Shown here piece after piece: positions 27,454 to 36,611 of a DNA stretch of 64,000 nucleotides (position 1 is its first letter; each line of letters opens with the position of its first letter). The stretch lies in contig NZ_CP030280.1 in the NCBI RefSeq assembly GCF_003287895.1, positions 937,501-1,001,500 on the forward strand, given 5' to 3'. The position numbers and the translations under genes were made by a program. Under the pieces are notes generated by a model. The model saw only the letters and a list, made by a program, of their open reading frames with translations. It searched no databases and had not been told where the DNA came from. Source of the DNA: Blautia argi. GTDB taxonomy: Bacteria; Bacillota; Clostridia; Lachnospirales; Lachnospiraceae.

Positions 27454-28491
27454 ATGACAAACGAAAACAAACGAAACAAACTAATTCTGGTGTTGGATCG
27501 GGAAGAATATATACAAAAGGAAAAAAAAATAAAAGAATATCTTCAGGAAAATTATGCAGATATTGAAGTGGTATATACGACTTATGAAAATAAATTAATT
27601 CGTCGTGTGAGAAGCTGGAAATTTATAGGAAAGGCACTTCAGCATCTTTTATATTGGGGATTGTCCTATCAGTTTGCAGGCAAAATTTATAAAAAAGCAG
27701 AAAATTGTGATGTATTATGTATTAATCCTATTGTTGCAATTTTTCTGGGAAATAAGAATAAAAAGAAAAAATATAACCTGACTATGTGTGGATTTCTGTT
27801 CGAAGAAAAGAAAAACAAACTTTATTATAATATGAGAAAAAAGTTTACTTTAAAAGCAATGGAAGGCATGAATCGGATTGTAGTGTATGGTTCTCGGGAA
27901 GTAAACTATTACAGTGAACTTTTTGGGGTGAAAAATAAATTTTATTTTGTACCTTTTGGTATGGATTATTTTGAAAACCAGCAATATTATGGGAAACTGC
28001 CGGAAGAATATCTTTTCTCAGGCGGCGGAAGCAACAGAGATTATAAGACGCTGTTAGATGCCTATGAAATTATGAAAGATAATCAAAAGCTGCCATTATG
28101 TATAGCAACAAATCCTTTATTACTTCCAGATAAGCTGCCAAAACATGTGAAATTGATTTCTGATGTGGTTGTGGAAAATTTTGGAATGGTTTTGGGAAAG
28201 GCCAAATGTTTGATTTTATCTTTAAAAAACATAGAATTGTCTGCGGGTCATATGGTTATGCTTCAGGCATTGGCAGAAAATGTTCCTGTGATTGTAAACA
28301 GAATCAGTGCGGTAGAGGACTATGTAACGGAAAAAGAAGTTCTTTTTTTTGAGAGCGGAAATTCCCAGGATCTGGCTGAAAAAATAGACAGCTTCCTGTC
28401 AGGAAAATGGAAACCTGAACATACCAGAGCATTTTATGAAAGAAATTATACTTTCAGTGCTATGCTTAAGAGAATTGTTGAGTTGGAGTAA
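27454..28491 (+). CDS. probable GT-B fold glycosyltransferase
   Basis: 345 aa. Very Lys-rich N-terminal half without a clear glycine loop; no signal peptide or membrane span. The C-terminal half looks like a GT4/GT1 donor domain: YFVPFGMDYF, LFSGGGSNRDYKTLLDAYEIM, LISDVVVENFGMVLGKAKCLIL, AGHMVMLQALAENVPVIVNRISAVEDYV. The Gly-Gly-Gly and AGHMVM...E pattern are the nucleotide-sugar contacts. Assignment rests on this half and on position between two other glycosyltransferases (gaps of 7 and 12 bases). Specificity unknown. Confidence 0.75.
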   Translation: MTNENKRNKLILVLDREEYIQKEKKIKEYLQENYADIEVVYTTYENKLIRRVRSWKFIGKALQHLLYWGLSYQFAGKIYKKAENCDVLCINPIVAIFLGNKNKKKKYNLTMCGFLFEEKKNKLYYNMRKKFTLKAMEGMNRIVVYGSREVNYYSELFGVKNKFYFVPFGMDYFENQQYYGKLPEEYLFSGGGSNRDYKTLLDAYEIMKDNQKLPLCIATNPLLLPDKLPKHVKLISDVVVENFGMVLGKAKCLILSLKNIELSAGHMVMLQALAENVPVIVNRISAVEDYVTEKEVLFFESGNSQDLAEKIDSFLSGKWKPEHTRAFYERNYTFSAMLKRIVELE

Positions 28492-28503
28492 AGAGGGCAG
28501 AAT

Positions 28504-29682
28504 ATGATAAAGGTATTAATATTAACCAATTCTTTTGCTATAGGGGGAACAGAAGCAGCCTTAAACTCTCTTCTTAAAATGATGAACCCGGAAGAATATC
28601 AGATTACAGTTTTGGCGATTACAAAGGAAGGACCGCTGTTAAAAGAAGTACCTGGAACCGTTAAGATCAAACAACTTTTATTTACGAAAAGCAAGTACAG
28701 AATTTTTGTCAGTGGGAGAAAGGAAAAAACAGACAGTATAAAAACATTGGCTGCAAAGATTGAAAAAAAATATTATTATTTTAAATATAAGCAGAATGCA
28801 GAAAAAAATCATCTTTATGAAAAAATATTGGAGTATACATCTCCTCTTGAAGGAGAATATGATTTGCTGTTGGACTTTCATGGATATGGTTATTTTTTGA
28901 CTGCATATGGAGCAGAGTGCATAAAAGCAAAGAAAAAGGCTATGTGGATTCATGATGAAAATATTTGGTGGCTGTATAAAGTAGTAAGCTACCTTGGAAA
29001 ATATGATAAAATATTCTGTGTTTCTCAGGCAGTGAAGACAAGCCTTTTGAAAAACTTCCCTGAGTACAAAGAAAAAGCGGAAGTTTTTTATAATGTGACA
29101 GATACAGAGAGAATCAAAAGAATGGCGGATGATGCATTAAATGATGAGAGATACAGAGGAAATCGGAAAATTCTTACCATAGGGAGAATGGAGGAACAAA
29201 AGGGGTATGATGTAGCAATTGAAGCAGCAGAAATATTGAAAAATCGAAACATAGCGTTTCAATGGTTTTTTATGGGGGACGGAAATCTCAGACAGGAACT
29301 TGAAAAATTTGTAAAAAAGAAAGGGCTTGAAAAAAATATTATTTTTTTAGGTAAAAAATCGAATCCGTATCCCTATATAAAGAATTGCAATCTTTATGTT
29401 CAGCCATCCAGACATGAGGGGTATGCAACAACCATTTTTGAGGCAAGAGTTTTGAAAAAAATAATCGTGGCATCTGATATTCCCAGCAACCGAGAGCAGA
29501 TCAAAACAGGAATCAACGGATATTTGGAGATATTGAAGGGAGAAGCCTTTGCTGAGAGAATAGAAGGGATTCTTCAGGGAAAGGAACACACAGAAAAAAT
29601 AATAGGAAATCTGGAAAATGAAAATCTGGATTTTGCAGGAGAAATGAAGAAATTAGACAAGCTGTTAAAGGAAAGGAAGTAG
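28504..29682 (+). CDS. glycosyltransferase, GT4-like
   Basis: 392 aa. Start IKVLILTNSFAIGGTEAALNSLL is the usual GT4 acceptor loop; LLLDFHGYG and WIHDENIWWLYK follow. Donor domain: ILTIGRMEEQKGYDVAIEAAEIL, WFFMGDGNLRQEL, IIFLGKKSNPYPYIKNCN, YVQPSRHEGYATTIFEA with the conserved Glu pair. A cytoplasmic enzyme of repeat-unit assembly. Its stop is 2 bases before the next start, so translation is probably coupled. Confidence 0.88.
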   Translation: MIKVLILTNSFAIGGTEAALNSLLKMMNPEEYQITVLAITKEGPLLKEVPGTVKIKQLLFTKSKYRIFVSGRKEKTDSIKTLAAKIEKKYYYFKYKQNAEKNHLYEKILEYTSPLEGEYDLLLDFHGYGYFLTAYGAECIKAKKKAMWIHDENIWWLYKVVSYLGKYDKIFCVSQAVKTSLLKNFPEYKEKAEVFYNVTDTERIKRMADDALNDERYRGNRKILTIGRMEEQKGYDVAIEAAEILKNRNIAFQWFFMGDGNLRQELEKFVKKKGLEKNIIFLGKKSNPYPYIKNCNLYVQPSRHEGYATTIFEARVLKKIIVASDIPSNREQIKTGINGYLEILKGEAFAERIEGILQGKEHTEKIIGNLENENLDFAGEMKKLDKLLKERK

Positions 29683-29684
29683 GT

Positions 29685-30737
29685 ATGGCCAGGTTTTTAT
29701 TACATTTAGATATAGGGGAAGATTTTCATGCAGGCTCAAAGGCAATGAAAGACTGTGAAACAGTTTTAACAAAAAAGAATTATAGACTGCTGAGAATTCA
29801 TCGCTGTGAGAAAGCAAAGGGGATCTTAGGCAAGATTCAGAATGAGCTGCAATTTTTTAAATTTTTTTCCTTGAAAAAAGAAGATACTTTAGTAGTTCAG
29901 CATCCACTGTATATTGGAACGCGATATATGAAATGGATGCACAACGCAAAAAAATGGAAAGGCTATAAAGTCATATTTATTATACATGACCTGGAATCTC
30001 TGAGAAAGATGTTTAAAGAGTTTGGAGAGTTATTTCAAAAGCTGGATCACCTTATGTACGAAACAGGCGATGTGTTTATTGTACATAATTCCAAAATGGC
30101 AGAGTATCTTATAGAACAAAATGGAGTAGACAGAAAGAAGATAGTATGTCTGGAAGTATTCGATTATTTGACAGATGCAAAACCGGAACCAGAAAAAGAA
30201 AAGGAAGCTGCAGATATTGTGATTGCCGGAAATCTGGACGAAAAGAAATCAGGATATATATACGGACTGGCACAAGTATGTCCGAACCTGAAAATAAATC
30301 TTTATGGAATTCATTATAAGTCAGAAAAGACAGTAGAAAATCTTCAGCATCAGGGCGCATATCCTCCAGACATTCTTCCGGGCAAGATGTCTGGAAAGTT
30401 TGGTTTAGTATGGGACGGACAGAAAACAGAAACCTGTGCCGGTTCTACGGGAGAATATGTCAAGTACAATAATCCGCATAAAGTATCTTTATATATTGCA
30501 TCAGAGAAACCTATTCTGATATGGAAAGAAGCGGCATTAGCCGGATTTGTGGAAGAAAACAAGATAGGGATTTCTATTGAAAATCTGGCAGACCTGGAAG
30601 CGGTTCTTGGAAGAATCACAGAAGAACAGTATGCAGATATGAAAGAAAATATCAGAAAAATGGCAGAAGCCGTAAGAACCGGAGACTTTATGAGAAGGGC
30701 AATTGAAAAAGCAGAACAAATACAGAGTCAGGGATAG
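29685..30737 (+). CDS. probable galactofuranosyltransferase-like glycosyltransferase
   Basis: 350 aa. The pattern QHPLYIGTRYMKWMHNAKKWKGYKV, IFIIHDLESLR, VFIVHNSKMAEYL, IVIAGNLDEKKSGYIYGL, NLYGIHYK, GKFGLVWDG, YVKYNNPHKVSLYIASEKPIL and EENKIGISIENLADLE is what I associate with the beta-1,6-galactofuranosyltransferase-like family of lactobacilli and clostridia. That family call is from memory. It fits the presence of Glf at 15503. No membrane helix. Alternative: another GT-B transferase of unknown donor. Spacing of 2 and 8 bases places it firmly in the operon. Confidence 0.65.
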   Translation: MARFLLHLDIGEDFHAGSKAMKDCETVLTKKNYRLLRIHRCEKAKGILGKIQNELQFFKFFSLKKEDTLVVQHPLYIGTRYMKWMHNAKKWKGYKVIFIIHDLESLRKMFKEFGELFQKLDHLMYETGDVFIVHNSKMAEYLIEQNGVDRKKIVCLEVFDYLTDAKPEPEKEKEAADIVIAGNLDEKKSGYIYGLAQVCPNLKINLYGIHYKSEKTVENLQHQGAYPPDILPGKMSGKFGLVWDGQKTETCAGSTGEYVKYNNPHKVSLYIASEKPILIWKEAALAGFVEENKIGISIENLADLEAVLGRITEEQYADMKENIRKMAEAVRTGDFMRRAIEKAEQIQSQG

Positions 30738-30745
30738 GAAGATAA

Positions 30746-31966
30746 ATGGAAGAAAAGATTATTAGAAGAGAAAAGATAGAAGAGATTTTAGAAAATCTAT
30801 ATTTAATGGTTTTTGCTGCATACATTGCATTTTTTTTTCTGGGAACAACCATGTTTCAGATAACATGGCCGGAACATTTTTATACAGATTTATATACAGC
30901 GCTCACGGGATTTATTTTAGTCCGTCTTGCATATTCAAAAAGGTGTAAGATTCAGGATATAGTATTTATTCTAGGCTTATATGTTCTTTTTGAAATGGCG
31001 TTTAAAAGAAACGGGTATGAAGAATATATTTATCTTTTAGTGCTTATGATAGGGGCAAAAGATATTTCCTTTAGAAAAATTATCAAAGTATATACAGCCA
31101 TGATATTGGTATTACTGCTTGGAACTGTTATCTGTTCCCTTACAGGGCATGTAGAGAACCTGAGTTATATTCAGGAAGGAAGAAGAACACGGTATGCTTT
31201 CGGTATTAATTATCCTACAGATTTTTCTGCACATATTTTTTATTTGATTTTGTGCTGGGGATTTTTAAGGGGGAAGAGAATTACTTATATAGAATTAGGA
31301 GTTTTTGGCCTTTTAGGAGGAGTTGTATACTGGTTTTGTGACGCGCGACTGAACACGATATGTATATTGGGTAGTGCAGTGATTTTTGCTGTTCATAAAT
31401 GCTTGGAAAACAGCGCTGAAAAGAAGGGAAAATCATATCATATGCATAGAGGGATTTCTGCACTGCTTATGGGATCCGGAACAATCTGTGCAGCTGTTAT
31501 GATTTGGCTGACCATGCTGTATTCTCCGGATAATGCAGTCATATCATTTCTTGATAGAGCTTTGAGCAGCAGGCTGAGGCTGGGTAAGAAAGGAATTGAT
31601 ATTTTCGGATTTACGCTGTGGGGACAGGATATTCCTATGATAGGACTGGGAAGCACCACAGAAGATGTAGATTACTATTTCTTTTTGGATAGTTCTTATC
31701 TGTATATACTGCTTCAGTTCGGACTGTTGATGCTAATTGTACTTTTATTTGTCTGGCTGTGTATAGGAATTAAAAGTTATAGAAATCACCAGTGGGTATT
31801 GTTATGGATTATTGCCCTTGTTGCAGTTCAGTGTATGGTAGAACATCATATGGTAAGTATTGCATATAACCCGTTTTGGTTGGTATTGCTGGCAGATTTA
31901 TCTATAAAAGGGACAACGAGAAAAAGCAGGAGGCTGGAAGATGAAAATACAATGGAACGACTATAA
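30746..31966 (+). CDS. polytopic membrane protein, probable polysaccharide polymerase (Wzy-like)
   Basis: 406 aa with about 10 hydrophobic segments beginning near residue 20 (LYLMVFAAYIAFFFLGT). A hydrophilic stretch with RALSSRLRLGKKGIDIFGFTLWGQDIPMIGLGST near residues 270-310 resembles the outer loop of Wzy polymerases from Gram-positive capsule loci. These diverge so much that topology and position are the main evidence. It is the second polymerase candidate in the cluster and closes block B. Its last 26 bases overlap the next gene. Confidence 0.65.
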   Translation: MEEKIIRREKIEEILENLYLMVFAAYIAFFFLGTTMFQITWPEHFYTDLYTALTGFILVRLAYSKRCKIQDIVFILGLYVLFEMAFKRNGYEEYIYLLVLMIGAKDISFRKIIKVYTAMILVLLLGTVICSLTGHVENLSYIQEGRRTRYAFGINYPTDFSAHIFYLILCWGFLRGKRITYIELGVFGLLGGVVYWFCDARLNTICILGSAVIFAVHKCLENSAEKKGKSYHMHRGISALLMGSGTICAAVMIWLTMLYSPDNAVISFLDRALSSRLRLGKKGIDIFGFTLWGQDIPMIGLGSTTEDVDYYFFLDSSYLYILLQFGLLMLIVLLFVWLCIGIKSYRNHQWVLLWIIALVAVQCMVEHHMVSIAYNPFWLVLLADLSIKGTTRKSRRLEDENTMERL

Positions 31967-33287
31967 AAAACATAGTTATATCATAGGTGTTGGTATTTTT
32001 TTTCTGTTCTTTCTACTGATTTTGGGAGGGAGTATTGCTGGGTATAAAATTCTGGCTTCCAGAGAGCAGGTGGTGAATGATATCCAGACAGCGGAGTTAC
32101 AGAAGGAATCAAATGTAGAAGGCATTACAGATACAGAAAATATTGTAAAATATTTTTTTCAGGCAGTAGAAAATCAAGATTTGGATAAGGCATTGAGAGG
32201 ATTTCCTATTGATGAATTGGGGACAAAGGCAGATGTGATAAAACTATTGGAAAATCAGAAAACAGTTTCTAATGATACTATGATAGCACCAGCAAAACAG
32301 TATGCAGACTACTTTCCTCTGGCATCGGCTGAACTGACTGTTTACTATACGCAAATGTTCGAAGATTTTGCAGAAGAGTACCAAAAAGCAGGAGGAGGAA
32401 AAGTTACAGGTGTAGAATATGCACAGGCATCAGAGCAGTTGAAACCTTCTTATGAGGTAAAAAAACAGAATATCTGCGAAAGTACAGGAGCTGAAGCTGT
32501 ATGTGAAATGCAGGTGAATCTTAAGAATGATGAGGGAAATTATATATCAGGAATTACATTAGCGAAATACTATGGATACTGGAAAGTATTAAAGGTTACT
32601 TCCGGATTGACAGGGACATCAGAGGAGGCTTATTTCCTGGCTTCTGAATCCAGTACAGAAGAAAGCTCTGATAAAAGTACAATTAATAAGTTAGAAAAAA
32701 AATTGTATGATAAGAATTATAAAACAGAATACAAGCAAAGAGAAAAAAATAAGAAAAAAATCGAAAATTTGCTTGATACAGAAGAAGTGGTTCTTCCGGC
32801 AAATTACAGAGTCAGCAATAATGCCTATGGAGAAAATCCCAGAGATTTAATGGAAGGATTCATAAAAAACATTGAAAAAGGAGATGTCAGTACTGTTATG
32901 AATTATTACTGCACAGATGTATTGCAGGAGGGAGATTCACTGACAGCAGAGAAAATTCAGCAGCAGGGAGCAGCAGCAAAGAATATTCAATATTTTTATT
33001 ATACAATTCTGAACAAAGGAAAAGAACTCACAGGAACTTTGGGAGAAATAGGGAAGACAGCCGATCAGATTGTCACACAGATCAACCCACAAAACATGTT
33101 TTATCTTGATTTGATGAAGGTCGTGGAATGGAATCAGGAATCCTGCACAGGCTATTTTTGGCTGGCTAAGAAAATTTATGCTGTAGATTTTAAATTAAAA
33201 GAAAGTGAAAATGGCTGGCAGATTGAGAAAATAAAAGATGTTAAAGTCGTTAGTCAGGAAGAGTATGATGAAAAAACAAAAGGATAG
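31941..33287 (+). CDS. unrecognised membrane-anchored extracytoplasmic protein with two similar NTF2-like halves
   Basis: 448 aa. One N-terminal helix (about residues 14-38, IIGVGIFFLFFLLILGG) after a basic start anchors the rest outside. Two segments look alike: about residues 65-215 begin ENIVKYFFQAVENQDLDKAL and end GYWKVLKV; about residues 290-440 begin RDLMEGFIKNIEKGDVSTVM and end NGWQIEKIKDVKVV. A Ser/Glu/Lys-rich linker joins them. The helix-rich start and the closing W-x-[VI]-x-K strand resemble NTF2-like/DUF4878-type lipid or wall-associated domains, but I do not recognise the family. It starts inside the polymerase gene, so a role with the polymerase, or in attachment or control of the polymer, is plausible. 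It is the last gene before a strong terminator. Confidence 0.6.
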   Translation: MKIQWNDYKKHSYIIGVGIFFLFFLLILGGSIAGYKILASREQVVNDIQTAELQKESNVEGITDTENIVKYFFQAVENQDLDKALRGFPIDELGTKADVIKLLENQKTVSNDTMIAPAKQYADYFPLASAELTVYYTQMFEDFAEEYQKAGGGKVTGVEYAQASEQLKPSYEVKKQNICESTGAEAVCEMQVNLKNDEGNYISGITLAKYYGYWKVLKVTSGLTGTSEEAYFLASESSTEESSDKSTINKLEKKLYDKNYKTEYKQREKNKKKIENLLDTEEVVLPANYRVSNNAYGENPRDLMEGFIKNIEKGDVSTVMNYYCTDVLQEGDSLTAEKIQQQGAAAKNIQYFYYTILNKGKELTGTLGEIGKTADQIVTQINPQNMFYLDLMKVVEWNQESCTGYFWLAKKIYAVDFKLKESENGWQIEKIKDVKVVSQEEYDEKTKG

Positions 33288-33291
33288 ATAA

Positions 33292-33343
33292 AATAGTAGA
33301 AGGAGAATAATTTTAGTCCAAGAATTCTCCTTCTACTATTTTT
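33292..33343 (+). terminator. strong bidirectional terminator closing block B
   Basis: A perfect 17-base stem (33292-33308 with 33324-33340; outer arm AATAGTAGAAGGAGAAT), 15-base loop, then TTTTTAT on the plus strand and ATTTTATC on the minus strand. It sits between convergent genes and can stop both transcripts. Confidence 0.92.
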
Positions 33344-35075
33344 ATGGATTACTAGCAGAATAATCAGATAAAGTACTTTGAACTGGAACAAATAAGTAAA
33401 AATAAGCGCCAGTAGCAATATTACAAAATTTTGATCTATCAATAGGCTCTTCTAAAAGATGAATGACGTAGTAATCACCTTCTGCAGAATCTAAATCGTC
33501 ATAAGTAATACGTTTAATATTTTTTTCAGGAAGAAGGAACTGAATACGTTCGGCATTCCAATTATCTCCATAAAAATTTTCATTATAAATAAAATATATA
33601 GGATAATTATTATCTGTTTCCCGAATGGCAGAAGTAATATTAGTTAATTCTGATGCGGCTTTTTGCCAAACCATAACCCAGTTTTCAAATACATTATTAG
33701 CAGATAAAACCCAAAAGATAATACAGGGGATAAATGCTAAAAAACGAATATATTTTACTTTAATTATATTTTTAAATATAATTATAATACTTCCTAAAGT
33801 CAGTGGGACGATTACTGCATACCGGACCATGAACAGATCTGTTTTTATATTATAAAATAAGCTAGTCCCTACACTCATAGCTCCTAAATAGTCACTGCCC
33901 TCGTGGAGATAATCTTTAATAAAAAAAGCTATGAGGAACATGAATATAGTAAAAGCAGGAATGTATTTCCAAGAAATTTTGGTGTTTAGTAAAAATAAAA
34001 TGCCAAATAGAAGGAAGGGACCAACGAGAAATTCTGTATAACGTCCATATAAAATGGCATCGATTCGTAAGGTTTTTACTGAAAATACTGTATTAATTCC
34101 TAATGTAAAAAGAAGACTAAGCAGGCAAAACATACCTAAGAGTAAATTTCGCGAATGTTTTCTTGAGTTTCTTATAAAATAAAACATTCCAAAAACAAAA
34201 ATTAAGCAAGAAGAAGAAACAAGGTAAAACAGTTTACTCAAAAAACCCTTTGTAGCATATAAAAAAGTTTCAAAATCTGTTAAAATAGAAAAAATTTTAT
34301 GAAACTGCCCACTGTATTCATTGGCTTTTGCCAAATCAGCAGATACAAAAGACCAAACATTGCTTTTAAAGTCAGTTTTTATTAATATTGCAAGTAGAAA
34401 ACAAATTACAAAGGGAATAGAAAAATAAAATAAATTTGTTAAAGATATTTTTTTGGACACTTTGCATATAAGTAGACTGAGAATTAAAGCAATTAAAACA
34501 CCTACAGTACGTTGATGAACAGTGTACATATATATACTGACTACAGCAGTTGAAACAAAGTATAAGGGTTTGGGATTTCTTTCAATTTGTAAAATTAAAT
34601 AGAAAAGAATCCAAAAGCAAAGGTATAAAAGAGCTTCCGTCCATGTGAAATGAGCTTGTAAAAGATTGTTGCTATAAAGAGCAGGAATCATACAAATCAA
34701 AGCAAGCATGGAGGGTGATAGATTCTCAACAAGTTGTTTAGCACATTTATAAGATATTAGATAACTGAAAATATAAAAAAAAGCATTTAAAATAAGAGCA
34801 AGCTGATACATGAGGCTTGGAGAATCTAATATAAAAAAGGGCGTTAGTAATAAACTATATCCATAGGAGTAATATGGAGACATAGAGGCAACCCCAGACC
34901 AATCATATCCAAAAAGATGAGCAGCGTTTGCCCAATATCCAAATTCGTCATTAAGCACAGAAGGTTGAATTAAATCTGAAATTCTGTATGTTGACAGAAA
35001 AAAAATGACGATACTACAAATAAACAGAAGACAATATGGAGAGAGTAAAAACTTTTTGATATTTATACGTTGCAT
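33342..35075 (-). CDS. GT-C-type multi-spanning membrane protein, probable polyprenyl-phosphate-sugar-dependent glycosyltransferase
   Basis: 577 aa from ATG at 35075, preceded on the minus strand by AAAGGAG at 7 bases; the longer frame to 35156 lacks a ribosome site. About 12 membrane helices. The first outer loop has NDEFGYWANAAHLFGYDWSG, with the acidic pair expected for GT-C enzymes, then YYSYGYSLLLTPFFIL. The C-terminal ~100 residues form an outer domain (NVFENWVMVWQKAASE...YVIHLLEEP). The loop resembles that of the plus-strand protein at 41137 (ADEVGTLAGTAYLAGFDWSD), so the two are relatives. It is the only minus-strand gene after 5.8 kb, and the A+T-rich composition begins here. Substrate unknown. 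Confidence 0.7.
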   Translation of the reverse strand: MQRINIKKFLLSPYCLLFICSIVIFFLSTYRISDLIQPSVLNDEFGYWANAAHLFGYDWSGVASMSPYYSYGYSLLLTPFFILDSPSLMYQLALILNAFFYIFSYLISYKCAKQLVENLSPSMLALICMIPALYSNNLLQAHFTWTEALLYLCFWILFYLILQIERNPKPLYFVSTAVVSIYMYTVHQRTVGVLIALILSLLICKVSKKISLTNLFYFSIPFVICFLLAILIKTDFKSNVWSFVSADLAKANEYSGQFHKIFSILTDFETFLYATKGFLSKLFYLVSSSCLIFVFGMFYFIRNSRKHSRNLLLGMFCLLSLLFTLGINTVFSVKTLRIDAILYGRYTEFLVGPFLLFGILFLLNTKISWKYIPAFTIFMFLIAFFIKDYLHEGSDYLGAMSVGTSLFYNIKTDLFMVRYAVIVPLTLGSIIIIFKNIIKVKYIRFLAFIPCIIFWVLSANNVFENWVMVWQKAASELTNITSAIRETDNNYPIYFIYNENFYGDNWNAERIQFLLPEKNIKRITYDDLDSAEGDYYVIHLLEEPIDRSKFCNIATGAYFYLFVPVQSTLSDYSASNP

Positions 35076-35100
35076 GAAAATACTCCTTTGATTTTTTATT

Positions 35101-35130
35101 ACTATAACATATCTATGGGAAAAAGAGCAA
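35101..35130 (-). promoter_or_regulatory. possible promoter for the inverted GT-C gene
   Basis: On the minus strand TTGCTC, 18 bases, TATAGT; the -10 ends 26 bases upstream of the ATG at 35075. A matching promoter for the plus-strand ugd gene is not clear, though a TATGAT lies at 35203. Confidence 0.4.
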
Positions 35131-35269
35131 TAGAAACAATAGGAATAAATACACAAAAAGTATGTTGAAAAATAGGAGAGAATGTAGATTTATAAAGAAA
35201 AATATGATAAACTAAAAAAGTGGGTATTTGTGCTCATGAGTAAAAAAGAAAAAGGAAGAATGTAAGATT

Positions 35270-36589
35270 ATGAAAATAGCAGTTGCAGGTACTGGATATG
35301 TAGGGCTTGTTACAGGGGTATGTCTGGCAAGTAAAGGACATCAGGTTACGTGTGTAGATGTAGATGAGAAAAAAGTGGAGAAAATGAAAAGGGGAGAAAC
35401 TCCTATCTATGAGCCTGGTCTTCAAGAATTGATGGCACAGAGTGTGAAAAACTTAAGTTTTACAACAGATTATAAAGAAGCTTACAGAGATGCAGATGTG
35501 ATTTTTATAGGGGTGGGAACACCGGAAAAATATGATGGTTCTGCAAATTTGGCCTATGTGTATGAAGTGGCAAAACAGATAGCACAAAATGCGGAAAAAC
35601 ATTGTGTAGTTGTGCTGAAATCTACTGTTCCGATTGGCACAAATGATAAAATAGAGTCTTATATTCATGATAAGCAGATAAATGATGTGAAAATTTATGT
35701 GGCGTCAAATCCAGAATTTTTATCTCAGGGAACAGCCGTACATGATACTCTTCATGCTTCCAGGATTGTAATTGGTGTGACTGAAGAATATCCGGCAAAG
35801 GTTCTCCAAAAAGTATATGAAGATTTTGATGCACCTAAACTTGTAGTGGAACGAAGAAGTGCAGAAATGATAAAATATGCTTCTAATGATTTCCTTGCTC
35901 TTAAAATATCCTATATTAACGAGATTGCAAATTTGTGCGAAGTTGTAGGGGCAGATATTGAAGAAGTGACAGAAGGAATGGGATTTGACGGTAGAATTGG
36001 GAATCGTTTTCTGAAGGCAGGAATTGGATATGGTGGTTCCTGTTTTCCAAAAGATACAAAGGCATTGAACTGGTTAGCAAATTTTAATGATAATGAAATA
36101 AGAACAATTCGTGCGGCTATAGAGGTGAATGAGAATCAAAAATTTAAATTGATAAAGAAAGCAAAAAAATACTATCATGATTTTCTGTTTTTGAATGTTG
36201 CGATTCTGGGGTGTACTTTTAAACCCGGAACAGATGATTTGAGAGAGGCCCCATCTCTGGTTAATGTTCCTTTACTTTTAGAGGATGGAGCTCATGTTCG
36301 TATCTGGGATCCAGTAGGCACAGCGAATTTTAAGAAAAGGTTTCCTGATAAAATCCAGTATTGTGATAGTATAGAACAAGCCATTGAAGGTGCAGATATT
36401 TGTTTGATATTGACTGAGTGGGAGAGTGTGAAAAACTTTGAAGTGGAGAAATTTCAAAAATTGATGAAGTGTCCAATTGTTTTGGATGGAAGAAATTGCT
36501 ATTCTTTAAGTGCTTTTGAAAATACAAAGATTACATATGATTCTATTGGTAGAAAAACAATAAATCCAAATTTATATAAGGAAAACTAA
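35270..36589 (+). CDS. ugd: UDP-glucose 6-dehydrogenase
   Basis: 439 aa. Oxidises UDP-glucose to UDP-glucuronate with two NAD+. NAD-binding KIAVAGTGYVGLVTGVCLA at the N-terminus, GVGTPEKYDGSANL, KSTVPIGT, SNPEFLSQGTAVHD, the central EMIKYASNDFLALKISYINE, and the catalytic cysteine in GIGYGGSCFPKDT. The C-terminal NAD/UDP domain has GCTFKPGTDDLREAPS and LTEWESV. It opens the plus-strand part of region 3 and would supply glucuronic acid (or a derived pentose or uronic sugar) for this cassette's polymer. Gap to the next gene is 22 bases. Confidence 0.96.
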   Translation: MKIAVAGTGYVGLVTGVCLASKGHQVTCVDVDEKKVEKMKRGETPIYEPGLQELMAQSVKNLSFTTDYKEAYRDADVIFIGVGTPEKYDGSANLAYVYEVAKQIAQNAEKHCVVVLKSTVPIGTNDKIESYIHDKQINDVKIYVASNPEFLSQGTAVHDTLHASRIVIGVTEEYPAKVLQKVYEDFDAPKLVVERRSAEMIKYASNDFLALKISYINEIANLCEVVGADIEEVTEGMGFDGRIGNRFLKAGIGYGGSCFPKDTKALNWLANFNDNEIRTIRAAIEVNENQKFKLIKKAKKYYHDFLFLNVAILGCTFKPGTDDLREAPSLVNVPLLLEDGAHVRIWDPVGTANFKKRFPDKIQYCDSIEQAIEGADICLILTEWESVKNFEVEKFQKLMKCPIVLDGRNCYSLSAFENTKITYDSIGRKTINPNLYKEN

Positions 36590-36611
36590 AGAGGGAAAGA
36601 GAGAAAAATAT

